This document shows, piece by piece, positions 1 to 8,588 of a DNA stretch of 64,000 nt. A program made the translations under genes and the position numbers. Below the pieces are notes generated by a model. The model was not told the DNA's origin, made no database searches, and was given only the letters and a program-made list of their open reading frames with translations. The DNA is from DAOTXS01 sp034435055. GTDB taxonomy: Bacteria > Chloroflexota > Anaerolineae > UBA4142. Numbering within the stretch: the first letter of the stretch is position 1; the number at the start of each line of letters is the position of its first letter. The stretch covers positions 131,703-195,702 of the forward strand of contig DAOTXS010000087.1 in the NCBI GenBank assembly GCA_034435055.1, written 5' to 3'.

Positions 1-1
1 C

Positions 2-832
2 GTGGCAAGCAAATTGCACATTCCCGCCGCGCACATCGAAGCGGGCGAGCGCAGTTTTGATCGGCGAATGCCGGAAGAAGTGAACCGGATTGTTGCGGAC
101 GCGCTTGCCGATTTGCATTTTTGTGTCAGCGAAAAAGGCGTGCGTCAGCTTGCCGTCGAAGGCGTTACGCAAACCGCGCATTGGGTTGGCGATGTGATGC
201 TGGATGCGATGATGCAAAATCGTGCGCTAGCGCACCGCAAAGCCAGAGATATTTTTGCGCGCCTGAAGATCACGCCGCATCAGTACGCGCTCGTGACCGT
301 GCATCGCGCCGCGAACACGGATGATCCCGTTCGACTCGGCAAAATCGTCGAGGCGTTAAATCGTGTAAGCGAGCCAGTTGTGTTTCCGGTTCATCCGCGC
401 ACACGCCAAGCGTTAGCGACTCTTGGCGCATCGTTTGCGAATCACGTGCAGGTGTGTGACCCGGTGAGTTATTTTGAAATGATGGTGCTGGAAGAAAGCG
501 CACGCCTCATCGCCACCGATTCGGGCGGGGTTCAACGCGAGGCGTACTTTTTTAAGGTGCCGTGTCTCACGTTGCGCGACGAAACGGAATGGACGGAAAC
601 AGTCGCGGCAGGATGGAATCACTTGGTTGGCGTCGAACCGGCGCGGGTGCTGGAAGCGTGGAGCAATTCGCTTCCGCCGCGTGAACATCCACCCTTGTTT
701 GGCGATGGTACGGCGTCGCAAAAAATTGTGGCGGTGCTAGAGCGCGTGAATTTTCGGTATGGTATTGGCGATGCGCAACGACGCGCGAACAGTCCAATTG
801 TAGCATTATTGAAATCGAGGAGCGTCAGTTGA
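2..832 (+). CDS. wecB: UDP-N-acetylglucosamine 2-epimerase, 5' partial
   Basis: This is the C-terminal 276 residues or so of a non-hydrolysing UDP-GlcNAc 2-epimerase, which interconverts UDP-GlcNAc and UDP-ManNAc in the cytoplasm. Visible family marks are HIEAGERSFDRRMPEE near the visible start, HPRTR in the middle, and DSGGVQREAYF followed by ETEWTETV near the end. The family is normally about 360-390 residues, so roughly 100 N-terminal residues lie outside the window and the first Met is not the true start. Because a Wlb/Wbp-type diacetamido-uronate set lies at 25-27.8 kb, a WbpI-like role on UDP-diacetamido-glucuronate is an alternative. The stop overlaps the TTG start of the next gene (TTGA). 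Confidence 0.9.
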   Translation: MASKLHIPAAHIEAGERSFDRRMPEEVNRIVADALADLHFCVSEKGVRQLAVEGVTQTAHWVGDVMLDAMMQNRALAHRKARDIFARLKITPHQYALVTVHRAANTDDPVRLGKIVEALNRVSEPVVFPVHPRTRQALATLGASFANHVQVCDPVSYFEMMVLEESARLIATDSGGVQREAYFFKVPCLTLRDETEWTETVAAGWNHLVGVEPARVLEAWSNSLPPREHPPLFGDGTASQKIVAVLERVNFRYGIGDAQRRANSPIVALLKSRSVS

Positions 833-2160
833 GCATCGGAATCATTGGTGGCGGAATTATGGGGATCACGCTGGGATATTTTCTGGCGCGGCGTGGTGTG
901 CCCGTTGAAATATTCGAAGCCTCGCCGGTTTTAGGCGGCTTGGCAGGCCCGCTCGTGCTAGAAGATGGCACTGCGGTCGATCGTTTTTATCACGCGATTC
1001 TTTCGAGCGACAGTCATTTGCGCGAACTGTGCAACGAACTTGGCATCGCGGATCAGTTGCGTTTCCGCGAAACGCGCACCGGGTTTTTCCATCAAGGCAA
1101 AATTTACTCGATGAATAATATCGTCGAGTTTTTGTTCTTCCCGCCGCTGGGTTGGATCGATCGCTTCCGGCTTGGTTTGAATGTGGCGTACGCGCAAGTG
1201 ATTCGCGATTGGCATTCGCTGGAAAGTATCGGTGTGGAAGATTGGCTGGTGCGCTGGAGTGGCCGCCACACGTTCGAAAATATCTGGAAGCCGATGCTGA
1301 AAGCCAAGTTCGATGGTGGTTTCAGCGATACGCCGGCGACGTACATTTGGGCGCGGATGGTGCGCACGCGTTCGACGCGCAGCGGCGCAAATCAAAAAGA
1401 AATGTCCGGTCATTTGATTGGCGGGTACGCTACGCTGATGAAAGCGATGGCGGAAAAAATTCTTGCCGCCGGTGGCAAGATTCATTTACGGACGCCGGTA
1501 CAACAAATCATCATCGATGGAAATGCCGCGCGCGGAATTCGCGTGGGCGATACGTTGCAAGAGTTTGACGGAATCGTTTGTACGATGCAAGCACCAGTCT
1601 TTCGCCGCTTGATTCCAAACGCAACACAAGACTATCACGAATTTCTTGGCAAGACCGAGTATCTTGGAATCGTCTGTCCTTTGATGGTGTTGGATCGTCC
1701 GCTGACCGGTTACTGGACATTGAACATCACTGATGATAGAATCCCGTTCACCGGTGTGATCGAGACGACGGCATATATCGATCCACAGTACGTCGGCGGG
1801 CATCACTTGGTCTACTTGCCCAAATACACTGCGCCGGACAGCGAGTGGCAGAAAAAATCGGATGATGAAATCCGGGCGATTTGGCTGGAGAATTTGCGTA
1901 AAATGTTTCCCGATTTCGATCCGCAAGCGATTCGATATTTTCTCGTACATCGTGAACGATACGTCGAGCCGTTGCACGGCTTGAACGCGGCGCACTTGAT
2001 TCCATCAATCCAAACGCCGATAGAAAATCTATTTCTTGCGACGACGGCGCAGATTTATCCGGCGCTGACCAATGGCGAGTCGGTGACGCGTCATGCGCGG
2101 TCGGCATCCCAGATCATTCTCGATGCCAGTCCTGCATTGGCACAATTATCAATCTCGTAG
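829..2160 (+). CDS. FAD-dependent amine oxidase/protoporphyrinogen oxidase-like oxidoreductase
   Basis: A 443-residue protein that opens directly with a dinucleotide-binding fold (GIIGGGIMG, residues 4-12) followed by an acidic strand end (EIFEASPVLGGLAGPL). This is the pattern of the NAD(P)/FAD-binding amine oxidase superfamily, which includes UDP-galactopyranose mutase and phytoene desaturase relatives. There is no signal peptide, so it is cytoplasmic. The start is TTG inside the TTGA overlap with the epimerase, implying translational coupling. Such enzymes are frequent in O-antigen and exopolysaccharide clusters but the substrate cannot be read from sequence. It is not a clear UDP-galactopyranose mutase. 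Confidence 0.75.
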   Translation: MSIGIIGGGIMGITLGYFLARRGVPVEIFEASPVLGGLAGPLVLEDGTAVDRFYHAILSSDSHLRELCNELGIADQLRFRETRTGFFHQGKIYSMNNIVEFLFFPPLGWIDRFRLGLNVAYAQVIRDWHSLESIGVEDWLVRWSGRHTFENIWKPMLKAKFDGGFSDTPATYIWARMVRTRSTRSGANQKEMSGHLIGGYATLMKAMAEKILAAGGKIHLRTPVQQIIIDGNAARGIRVGDTLQEFDGIVCTMQAPVFRRLIPNATQDYHEFLGKTEYLGIVCPLMVLDRPLTGYWTLNITDDRIPFTGVIETTAYIDPQYVGGHHLVYLPKYTAPDSEWQKKSDDEIRAIWLENLRKMFPDFDPQAIRYFLVHRERYVEPLHGLNAAHLIPSIQTPIENLFLATTAQIYPALTNGESVTRHARSASQIILDASPALAQLSIS

Positions 2161-2170
2161 AGTGCCTTCT

Positions 2171-2198
2171 TTGACCATATGCACCACCCCTCTACCAT
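2171..2198 (+). promoter_or_regulatory. Candidate sigma70-type promoter before the first LamG gene
   Basis: TTGACC at 2171-2176 is followed after 16 bases by TACCAT at 2193-2198. It lies in the only gap between the oxidoreductase and the LamG gene and is followed by an AAAGGA ribosome site at 2203-2208 ahead of the ATG at 2219. The -10 box matches consensus at only four of six positions, so this is tentative. Confidence 0.3.
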
Positions 2199-2218
2199 AC
2201 TGAAAGGATCGGTGAGCG

Positions 2219-3238
2219 ATGTTCTTCTCAGGAGTGCGCTTCTGGCTCCGGGTTGTTTCTGTTCTCGTCATACTCGGTTGGTTAGCCATGTTTGCATCTG
2301 TCAGTCAAGCACAGAGCGTAGGTTTCTCTCTGCGGTTCTACGGGCACGGCGTCAATGATATTGACAGGGTCAAGATTCCGCTGGATAATCCGGCACGCCC
2401 AGTGGATGTAGGCGCGACTGATTTCACGTTTGAGTTTTGGCTGAAGGCGAATGCCGGTGAAAATACCGGCGTTGCGTCGTGTAACCAAAACGGCGGTTGG
2501 ATCACGGCAAATATCATTTTTGATCGAGATGTCTATGGTGCGGGCGATTATGGCGATTATGGGATCGCGTTGAGCAATGGTCGAATTGCATTCGGCGTGA
2601 GTGCCGGCTCAACGGGCACGACGTTGTGTGGTGCGACAAGCGTGGCGAATGGCGCGTGGCATCACATCGCCGTAACACGCGATCGCAACAATGGAACTAT
2701 GCAAGTCTTTGTGGATGGACAACTGGACGGGCAGGCGAACGGACCCGCCGGCGACTTGAGTTATCGTGACGGGCGCACGACGAGTTATCCAAACAGCGAT
2801 CCATTTCTGGTCATCGGCGCGGAGAAGCATGATGCGGGGTCGCAATACCCCTCTTACAATGGGTTGATTGATGAAGTTCGCGTGTCCAATATCTTGCGGT
2901 ATACCTCAAACTTTACGCGACCGTCTGCGCCGTTCACAACGGATGCGAACACCGTGGCGTTGTATCATTTTGACGAAGGACCGGCGGGCGCGTGTACCGG
3001 CACCGTGATTGATTCATCCGGCGCGAGTGGGGGTCCCAGTAACGGCACGTGTAACTATGGCGGAAGCGAGCCGGCGGGTCCGGTGTATTCCACTGACCAT
3101 CCATTTCCTCCACCCACTAGTGTTAGATTGACCGACTTGCGTGTGGTTAATACTTTCAATCGTTGGTGGTTAATTGGCTGCAGCATTTTGGGCGCAAGCG
3201 TGATTGTTGTTTTTAGGTTTTTCCGACGTCTGAAATGA
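2219..3238 (+). CDS. Secreted LamG-domain protein with C-terminal membrane anchor (copy A)
   Basis: A 339-residue exported protein. It has an N-terminal signal peptide (hydrophobic VVSVLVILGWLAMFA, likely cleavage after the SVSQAQS region). A concanavalin-like LamG_3 domain at roughly residues 33-250 contains DFTFEFWLKAN and WHHIAVTRD. A C-terminal hydrophobic segment (WWLIGCSILGASVIVVF) is followed by a basic tail, RFFRRLK. LamG_3 domains bind carbohydrate or protein ligands, and no catalytic residues are evident. Just before the anchor is SVRLTDLRVVN, resembling the tail of the protein at 7285. It is paralogous to the next gene, and the 3' part of the LamG domain is nearly identical at the DNA level. 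Confidence 0.8.
   Translation: MFFSGVRFWLRVVSVLVILGWLAMFASVSQAQSVGFSLRFYGHGVNDIDRVKIPLDNPARPVDVGATDFTFEFWLKANAGENTGVASCNQNGGWITANIIFDRDVYGAGDYGDYGIALSNGRIAFGVSAGSTGTTLCGATSVANGAWHHIAVTRDRNNGTMQVFVDGQLDGQANGPAGDLSYRDGRTTSYPNSDPFLVIGAEKHDAGSQYPSYNGLIDEVRVSNILRYTSNFTRPSAPFTTDANTVALYHFDEGPAGACTGTVIDSSGASGGPSNGTCNYGGSEPAGPVYSTDHPFPPPTSVRLTDLRVVNTFNRWWLIGCSILGASVIVVFRFFRRLK
2756..3000 (+). repeat. Near-identical 245-bp tract, copy A
   Basis: Hand alignment with 3801-4045 shows six mismatches in 245 bp (about 97.6 percent identity) with no gaps. The regions upstream in the same paralogous genes differ at many synonymous sites. The abrupt change points to gene conversion between the two LamG genes. 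Confidence 0.85.
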
Positions 3239-3263
3239 ATGATTGTTATAAAGGATGTGTGTT

Positions 3264-4427
3264 ATGAGTGCGCGACGCACATTGGTTATATTTCTCCCGC
3301 TGACAATCTTGATGATTTCATTGTTTTCTTCCGCCGCGTCTCCGCGCGCAACTCTGGCGCAAGGCGGTAATTTGTCGCTGCGATTCTACGGGCATGGCGT
3401 CAATGATATTGACCGGGTGAAAATTCGGATTGACGCACCGGCACGCCCAATTGATGTGGGGGCAGATTTTACTTTTGAATTTTGGATGAAAGCGAATCTT
3501 GGCGAAAATACCGGTGCTGCCTCGTGTAATCAGAACGATGGCTGGATCACTGCAAACATTATCTTTGATCGCGATATCTTCGGGAACGGCGATTACGGAG
3601 ACTATGGTATTGCATTGAGCAATGGGCGGATTGCCTTTGGGGTCAACAATGGTTCGGCGGGGACGACGCTGTGTGGGGCGACGAATGTAGCGGATGGAGT
3701 CTGGCACCATATCGCGTTGACCCGCAATTCGGCGAATGGGCAGTTGCAGATTTTTGTGGATGGTACTTTAGATGGACAGGTTACCAGCGTGCTAGGTAAT
3801 TTGAGTTATCGTGACGGGCGCACGACGAGTTATCCAAACAGCGATCCGTTTCTGGTCATTGGCGCGGAGAAGCATGATGCAGGGTCGCAATACCCCTCTT
3901 ACAATGGGTTGATTGATGAAGTTCGCGTGTCCAATATCTTGCGGTATACCTCAAACTTTACGCGACCGTCTGTGCCGTTCACGACGGATGCGAACACCGT
4001 GGCGTTGTATCATTTTGACGAAGGACCGGCGGGCGCGTGCACCGGTACGGTGCTAGATTCGTCCAGTGCCAGCGGCGGACCGAGCAATGGCGAATGCAAG
4101 TACGGCGGCTCGGCGCCAGCGGGACCTGTTTACACCACTGACACGCCGTTTTCCGGCGCGTCGCCGACCAATACTTTTACCCCAACGAGTACGTTGACGA
4201 ATACACCTACGGGCACATTAACCAACACCCCGACCAGCACATCGACCAACACGCCAACCAACACACCGACCCCAACGCCTACTGCAACGCCGGGCCCCCC
4301 TCCGCCGCCCCCCAATAATCCCATCTACCTTCCTTTCATTTTCAGATCAGGATGGTTGATTCTGTTCTTTATCGGTGCGCTTGCGCTCGGTACGCTGTAC
4401 ATGTTTTATCGCCGAGTGGCTAGGTGA
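3264..4427 (+). CDS. Secreted LamG-domain protein with Thr/Pro linker and C-terminal anchor (copy B)
   Basis: A 387-residue paralogue of the preceding gene. The ATG at 3264 is preferred over that at 3255 because the AAGG site at 3251-3254 would abut the earlier ATG. A signal peptide (TLVIFLPLTILMISLFSSAA) precedes a LamG_3 domain. A low-complexity Thr/Pro/Asn linker (about residues 300-350, repeats of TNTPT) follows, then PIYLPFIFR and a C-terminal membrane span ending in YRRVAR. The order of domain, linker, short motif, hydrophobic span and basic tail resembles a surface-anchoring signal, although no LPXTG or PEP motif is present. The stop overlaps the GTG of the next gene (GTGA). Confidence 0.8.
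   Translation: MSARRTLVIFLPLTILMISLFSSAASPRATLAQGGNLSLRFYGHGVNDIDRVKIRIDAPARPIDVGADFTFEFWMKANLGENTGAASCNQNDGWITANIIFDRDIFGNGDYGDYGIALSNGRIAFGVNNGSAGTTLCGATNVADGVWHHIALTRNSANGQLQIFVDGTLDGQVTSVLGNLSYRDGRTTSYPNSDPFLVIGAEKHDAGSQYPSYNGLIDEVRVSNILRYTSNFTRPSVPFTTDANTVALYHFDEGPAGACTGTVLDSSSASGGPSNGECKYGGSAPAGPVYTTDTPFSGASPTNTFTPTSTLTNTPTGTLTNTPTSTSTNTPTNTPTPTPTATPGPPPPPPNNPIYLPFIFRSGWLILFFIGALALGTLYMFYRRVAR
3801..4045 (+). repeat. Near-identical 245-bp tract, copy B
   Basis: Partner of 2756-3000, at a constant offset of 1045 bp. One of the six differences is non-synonymous (Ala to Val in the PSAPF/PSVPF stretch) and the others appear silent. Confidence 0.85.
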
Positions 4428-6427
4428 AATCTCCAATTCTCGACACATCATCCATGCACGGAATTTCACGCCGTCAGTTTCTTAAACTCGCTGGGATTGC
4501 CGGCGTCATCACAGTTCCGGTTGCGCTGGGGTATCGTTGGTTCGCAGACGATTCCGAGAATTTGCCGCCCACGCAATCACCGTACGTAACCGATCCAAGT
4601 TGGTCGACGACCACACCCGCGCCGATTCTGCTGGCAATCAATGAGCGTTCCGATAATCCATTTGGTGCATATCTCGCAGAAATTCTGCGCGCCGAAGGTT
4701 TGAACTGTTTTCGAACAATTCGACTTTCCGCGCTCGATGCCGCGACACTTGGTACATTTGCAATCGTGCTTTTGAGCGATGGTGTGTTAACTCGCGCCGA
4801 GAGTGAAATGTTCAGTGCGTACGTTGCCGGCGGCGGCAAGCTGATCGCGATGCGCCCCGAAGCCAGTGCGTTATTTGGCATTGAATCGATGAGTGGGACG
4901 GCGGCAAGTTCCAATATCAAAATCGAATCGCGCTTTGCCGGTTTGGTAAATTCGCCTCTCCAAATTCACGCTTCGGCGAAGATTTATCGAACGGCGGGCG
5001 CACAAATAGTTGCCTGGTTGACCAATGAAAGCGGAACGCAAACCGATTCGCCCGCTGTAACATTGCATCGATTTGGAAAAGGGCAGGCGGCGGCTTGGTC
5101 ATTTGACCTGGCGCGCAGCATTGCGTACGCGCGGCAAGGCAATCCGGCGTGGGCAAATCAGGAACGCGATGGCAGAGAAGGCATTCGCGCCGTCGATGCG
5201 TTCGTCGATTGGATCGATTTGAATCGGATTCAGATTCCGCAAGCGGACGAGCAGATGCGATTATTGAGCCGGCTGATCGGCGTGATGTTGGCGGACACGA
5301 TGCCGCTACCGCGTTTGTGGTATTTGCCAAACGGTGCCGATTGTTTGCTCATCGTGACCGGCGACGCGCATCAAGCGCCTGGCGAAATCATCGAGCAAGT
5401 GTTATTGCGCGTCGAACGATACGGCGGTCGAATGTCGGTATATTACACGCCGGCTTTGTGGAGCGGGTGGCGGCGCGCGGTGTTCAAAGCCGGCGGCGCG
5501 GACGCACTGGCGCTGGTCGGCGGTCGATGGATCGAGCCGACACCAACTCAGGTCGCGCAATGGCGCGCGCGTGGCCACGAGTTTGGTTTTCATCCGTACG
5601 TCGAAGAAGGATTGGAGAGCGGTTATTGTCGCTATTGGCAAGAGTTTGTAGCGCACGGTTACCAACCGGTTTCGCCGACCGTGCGCACACATCGCATTTT
5701 GTGGACGGGCTGGGTCGAAACCGCGCGCGCGCAAGCACAGCTGGGTCTGCGGATGAATTTGGATTTTTATCATTATGGCACGGCTTTTCGCCGAACGTCG
5801 GGTGATTGGGCGTACGGCTATTTTTCCGGCACTGGCTTGCCAATGAAATTCATTGATGAGCAAGGGCGGATTCTGAACATTTATCAACAGGCGACGCAAT
5901 TGGTCGATGAACATTTTTTCAAAATGACGTGGGGCGGTGGCTGGGCAAATTTGAACGGCGAGTCTGCGATTGCAATCTCGAAAGAAATTATCGATGCGAG
6001 TTTGCGCGGCGCGACTGCCGCGGTGGGGATGCAATCGCATATCGATCCTTTTGCGGCGGGTGGTGAATTTGCGACAAACGCGATGACGTGGCTCGATGGT
6101 ACACTTGCTTACGCCGCCGCGAAAAATGTTCCGATCTGGAGTGCGGAACGCTGGGCGAATTTTAGCGATCTGCGTCACGATGCCGCGTTTGAAAATGTTC
6201 ACTGGGATTCGACGGCACGCCAATTGTCGATACGATTGTCCAGTCACGGCGCGCAAGATGCGACGATGGATGTGATGATACCGTCGCAGTTCAACCACAC
6301 ACGTGTAACGCAACTTCAAGTCGATGGGCAAACTGCGACGCCACGTGTCCGCAAAATCGGCACCGAAGAATTTGTGTGTGTCGCGGTGCCGGTGGGGTCT
6401 CGTTCGATTATCGCAACTTTCGGATGA
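4424..6427 (+). CDS. Tat-exported protein with polysaccharide deacetylase-like domain
   Basis: A 667-residue protein with a twin-arginine signal (SRRQFLKLAG, residues 15-24, then a hydrophobic stretch), so it is likely exported folded. Residues about 67-235 resemble a ThuA/glutamine-amidotransferase-like or trimerisation module (AIVLLSDGVLTRAE, GGGKLIAMRPE). Residues about 300-590 look like a divergent NodB-type barrel, with TGDAHQ (312-317) in the place of the usual DD motif and GHEFGFHPY (384-392) in the place of the HxxxH motif. The start is GTG at 4424, overlapping the upstream stop, with an in-frame ATG at 4454. It could trim or deacetylate the surface polymer, but the catalytic set is unusual and loss of activity is possible. 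Confidence 0.65.
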   Translation: MKSPILDTSSMHGISRRQFLKLAGIAGVITVPVALGYRWFADDSENLPPTQSPYVTDPSWSTTTPAPILLAINERSDNPFGAYLAEILRAEGLNCFRTIRLSALDAATLGTFAIVLLSDGVLTRAESEMFSAYVAGGGKLIAMRPEASALFGIESMSGTAASSNIKIESRFAGLVNSPLQIHASAKIYRTAGAQIVAWLTNESGTQTDSPAVTLHRFGKGQAAAWSFDLARSIAYARQGNPAWANQERDGREGIRAVDAFVDWIDLNRIQIPQADEQMRLLSRLIGVMLADTMPLPRLWYLPNGADCLLIVTGDAHQAPGEIIEQVLLRVERYGGRMSVYYTPALWSGWRRAVFKAGGADALALVGGRWIEPTPTQVAQWRARGHEFGFHPYVEEGLESGYCRYWQEFVAHGYQPVSPTVRTHRILWTGWVETARAQAQLGLRMNLDFYHYGTAFRRTSGDWAYGYFSGTGLPMKFIDEQGRILNIYQQATQLVDEHFFKMTWGGGWANLNGESAIAISKEIIDASLRGATAAVGMQSHIDPFAAGGEFATNAMTWLDGTLAYAAAKNVPIWSAERWANFSDLRHDAAFENVHWDSTARQLSIRLSSHGAQDATMDVMIPSQFNHTRVTQLQVDGQTATPRVRKIGTEEFVCVAVPVGSRSIIATFG

Positions 6428-7236
6428 GTCGTATTTTTTTGCTTTGGTTAGGTGTCTTATTCTTGGTAGGTGGCTCGAGTGCGTGTGATGCTCAACCAAC
6501 CTTGACGGTTCCTCCAGTCTCTCCTTCGATTGAACGGCCAGATATTCGTCTCATTCCCTTTGATGCCTCGAAACAACTGGTAACTTTTCAGAGTCGAGAC
6601 GGGACTTGGCTTGCCGGGCAATTCGACCTGCCCCCCGGCTTGACATCACCACCACTTGTATTTATTATCCATCATAGCGGCGCGGTTGATCGCGATTCCT
6701 ATCAATATCTTGCGGCGCGGCTTGTTCCGGCGGGGTATGCTGTTTTCCGTTTCGATAAGCGCGGCACCGGCAAAAGTCAAGGTGCGTACGGCTGTTGTGA
6801 AGATGACGATGCGTTGGCGGCATATCGCGCGGCGGTGACTGACGCGGCTAAACGGGTCTTTATTATTGCGCAAAGCATCGGCACAAAAATTCTTGCCAAT
6901 CGCTGGAAAGAGTTTGAACAGATTCGCCATCCCGATGGAGTGGTGTTATTATCGAATCTGCTCGAACGCCAAGAAATCGTTACGATCGATGCACCCATTC
7001 ACATCATCCTCTCGGATAGTGAATCAAGAATTGACGCCATCGGTGAGGGTGCGGTAAATGCGCATCGGATTGCTCAACCAAAGTACAGTGCTAGTTTTCA
7101 AGTGATTCCAAACACAGAACATACCTTGTTCGATATTTCGACTGGACCGATAGATTGGACGGATCCAAATTGGACCTTGCGTTTTCACCCCGAAGCATGG
7201 CAAGGTTTAATAAATTGGCTGAATGGTCAACGCTGA
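6424..7236 (+). CDS. Exported alpha/beta hydrolase, possible lipoprotein
   Basis: A 270-residue alpha/beta hydrolase. The N-terminus is a hydrophobic signal ending in GGSSAC with Cys21, a plausible but not perfect lipobox, suggesting an envelope lipoprotein. Residues 78-120 give the core strand, the HHSG oxyanion region and FDKRGTGKSQG. The nucleophile elbow is AQSIG with Ser151, a variant of GxSxG. The C-terminal NTEHTLFD supplies the likely catalytic His. The ATG at 6424 overlaps the previous stop (ATGA). Esterase, deacetylase or peptidase activity on an envelope substrate is plausible but the substrate is unknown. Confidence 0.7.
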   Translation: MSRIFLLWLGVLFLVGGSSACDAQPTLTVPPVSPSIERPDIRLIPFDASKQLVTFQSRDGTWLAGQFDLPPGLTSPPLVFIIHHSGAVDRDSYQYLAARLVPAGYAVFRFDKRGTGKSQGAYGCCEDDDALAAYRAAVTDAAKRVFIIAQSIGTKILANRWKEFEQIRHPDGVVLLSNLLERQEIVTIDAPIHIILSDSESRIDAIGEGAVNAHRIAQPKYSASFQVIPNTEHTLFDISTGPIDWTDPNWTLRFHPEAWQGLINWLNGQR

Positions 7237-7284
7237 TCGATATGATTGAGAAATGCTGTGTCGTCGATTGAAAGGATGTGAAGA

Positions 7285-8556
7285 ATGAACGAACAAAATT
7301 ATTACCCGCCTCAACAATCAGCGCTTGGTCGAATCATTTCATTGTGGATGCTCCAAGTCGCATTACTTGTTTTGGCGAGTCTTGTTTTAGAGATATGTGT
7401 GCAATCGCCGCGACCGGCGGTTGCACAAGGCAATTTGTACACCGTTACGCATACTTTGGTTAATGACTGGTCGCGAATTTGCGCTGGAATCACCAATACA
7501 GTCGTGGCAAATACGGCGAATGGCGAACTGCGGCTAGCGGCAACGGTAGAAGATTATTTTGATGGAACAACACTTGATGCGACGCGGTGGTATACTAATA
7601 TTTCTAACTCCTCCGCTGGCGGCACTCCGGTAATAACTGTTGGCGGCGGCTTACTCACGGTGGATGGGATGTACTTGTTATCGACTGCCGGGATTACTGG
7701 ATTACCACGTTTCTTCGAAGCACAGGCGCGCTTTATTCAACAAGCCGGTACATCAGGACGCCCAGATGTGGGCTATTGGCGTCATCCAACTTTAGGCCCA
7801 CTCTATGATCCGGATATCAACGCTGGTAGTTCACGTGTGTTTATCATGGGGGATACTGGAGGAGTTGGTCAGGGTGCGTCTGATCTGCTTACCGGGGCGC
7901 GGAGTGGTACAACGCTTATCTTAAACGACATTGAAACTGATCCTGATCTAAATCAATTTCACTTTTGGCGAATCGAATGGGAAAATACTCAAGCACGCTA
8001 CTATTTCAATACCATTCTGACCGATACCATGAGTATTACCACCAGTCCGATTACTGGATGGGTATTCCTATATCATCAAAATCCAAGTAGCGTACCGTCT
8101 TATAATTCAACTCCAATGACTGTCGATTGGGTGCGTGGCGGTCAGTATCCATCCAGCGGTACTTACGTCTCCTGCGCCATCGATGGGTGGGGTGGAAATT
8201 GGAATTCGATGTTCTGGAATTCAACCATCCCCGGCAACACCGATCTTGGCGTTCGCACACGCGCATCATCTGACGGTGTGAATTGGGGGGCGTGGTCTCC
8301 CGTTACCACTACTAATCCCTTCAGCATCACCACCGATGGTCGCTATTTGCAGTACGAAGTCCAAATGACTTCTTCGAATCCAATGTTCTCACCGGAGATG
8401 CAGTCGATCTCGATGACAAGCGTCTTGGGTCCGTCGGCAGTCCGCCTCAACAATTTCCAAACGCGCCCAGAACCGATGGCTTGGCAATGGTTAGCCGTGC
8501 TGGCGGCAGGCGCAATGTTTATGGGTGGCCTGGGCTTGCGGATGCTGCGCCGCTAA
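7285..8556 (+). CDS. Secreted lectin-fold protein with C-terminal anchor
   Basis: A 423-residue protein preceded by AAAGGA at 7271-7276. It has an N-terminal signal or anchor (about residues 20-45) ending near VAQG. Residues about 85-270 resemble a concanavalin/GH16-like beta-jelly roll (DYFDGTTLDATRWY, HFWRIEWE), but no GH16 catalytic ExDxxE motif is visible, so binding rather than hydrolysis is likely. The tail SAVRLNNFQTRPEP leads into a membrane span (WLAVLAAGAMFMGGLGL) and a basic end, RMLRR. This tail resembles that of the protein at 2219. The precise family was not recognised. Confidence 0.6.
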   Translation: MNEQNYYPPQQSALGRIISLWMLQVALLVLASLVLEICVQSPRPAVAQGNLYTVTHTLVNDWSRICAGITNTVVANTANGELRLAATVEDYFDGTTLDATRWYTNISNSSAGGTPVITVGGGLLTVDGMYLLSTAGITGLPRFFEAQARFIQQAGTSGRPDVGYWRHPTLGPLYDPDINAGSSRVFIMGDTGGVGQGASDLLTGARSGTTLILNDIETDPDLNQFHFWRIEWENTQARYYFNTILTDTMSITTSPITGWVFLYHQNPSSVPSYNSTPMTVDWVRGGQYPSSGTYVSCAIDGWGGNWNSMFWNSTIPGNTDLGVRTRASSDGVNWGAWSPVTTTNPFSITTDGRYLQYEVQMTSSNPMFSPEMQSISMTSVLGPSAVRLNNFQTRPEPMAWQWLAVLAAGAMFMGGLGLRMLRR

Positions 8557-8588
8557 GTTGAATCCGAATCTTTACTTTTGGCGATCAC

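Noticed and set aside
4170..4300. Thr/Pro/Asn repeat considered as a phase-variable microsatellite
   Set aside because: Units are multiples of three with varied codons, which fits an ordinary secreted-protein linker. Length change would not shift the frame.
5149..5805. 218-codon alternative plus-strand frame inside the Tat-exported protein gene
   Set aside because: Arg-rich translation with no domain, overlapping a frame with clear motifs.
5402..6499. Long open frame (365 codons) on the minus strand opposite the Tat-exported protein
   Set aside because: It is rich in Arg/His and low-complexity content, has no recognisable domain and lies wholly opposite a gene with a signal peptide and domain motifs. 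Shadow frames are expected at this codon bias.
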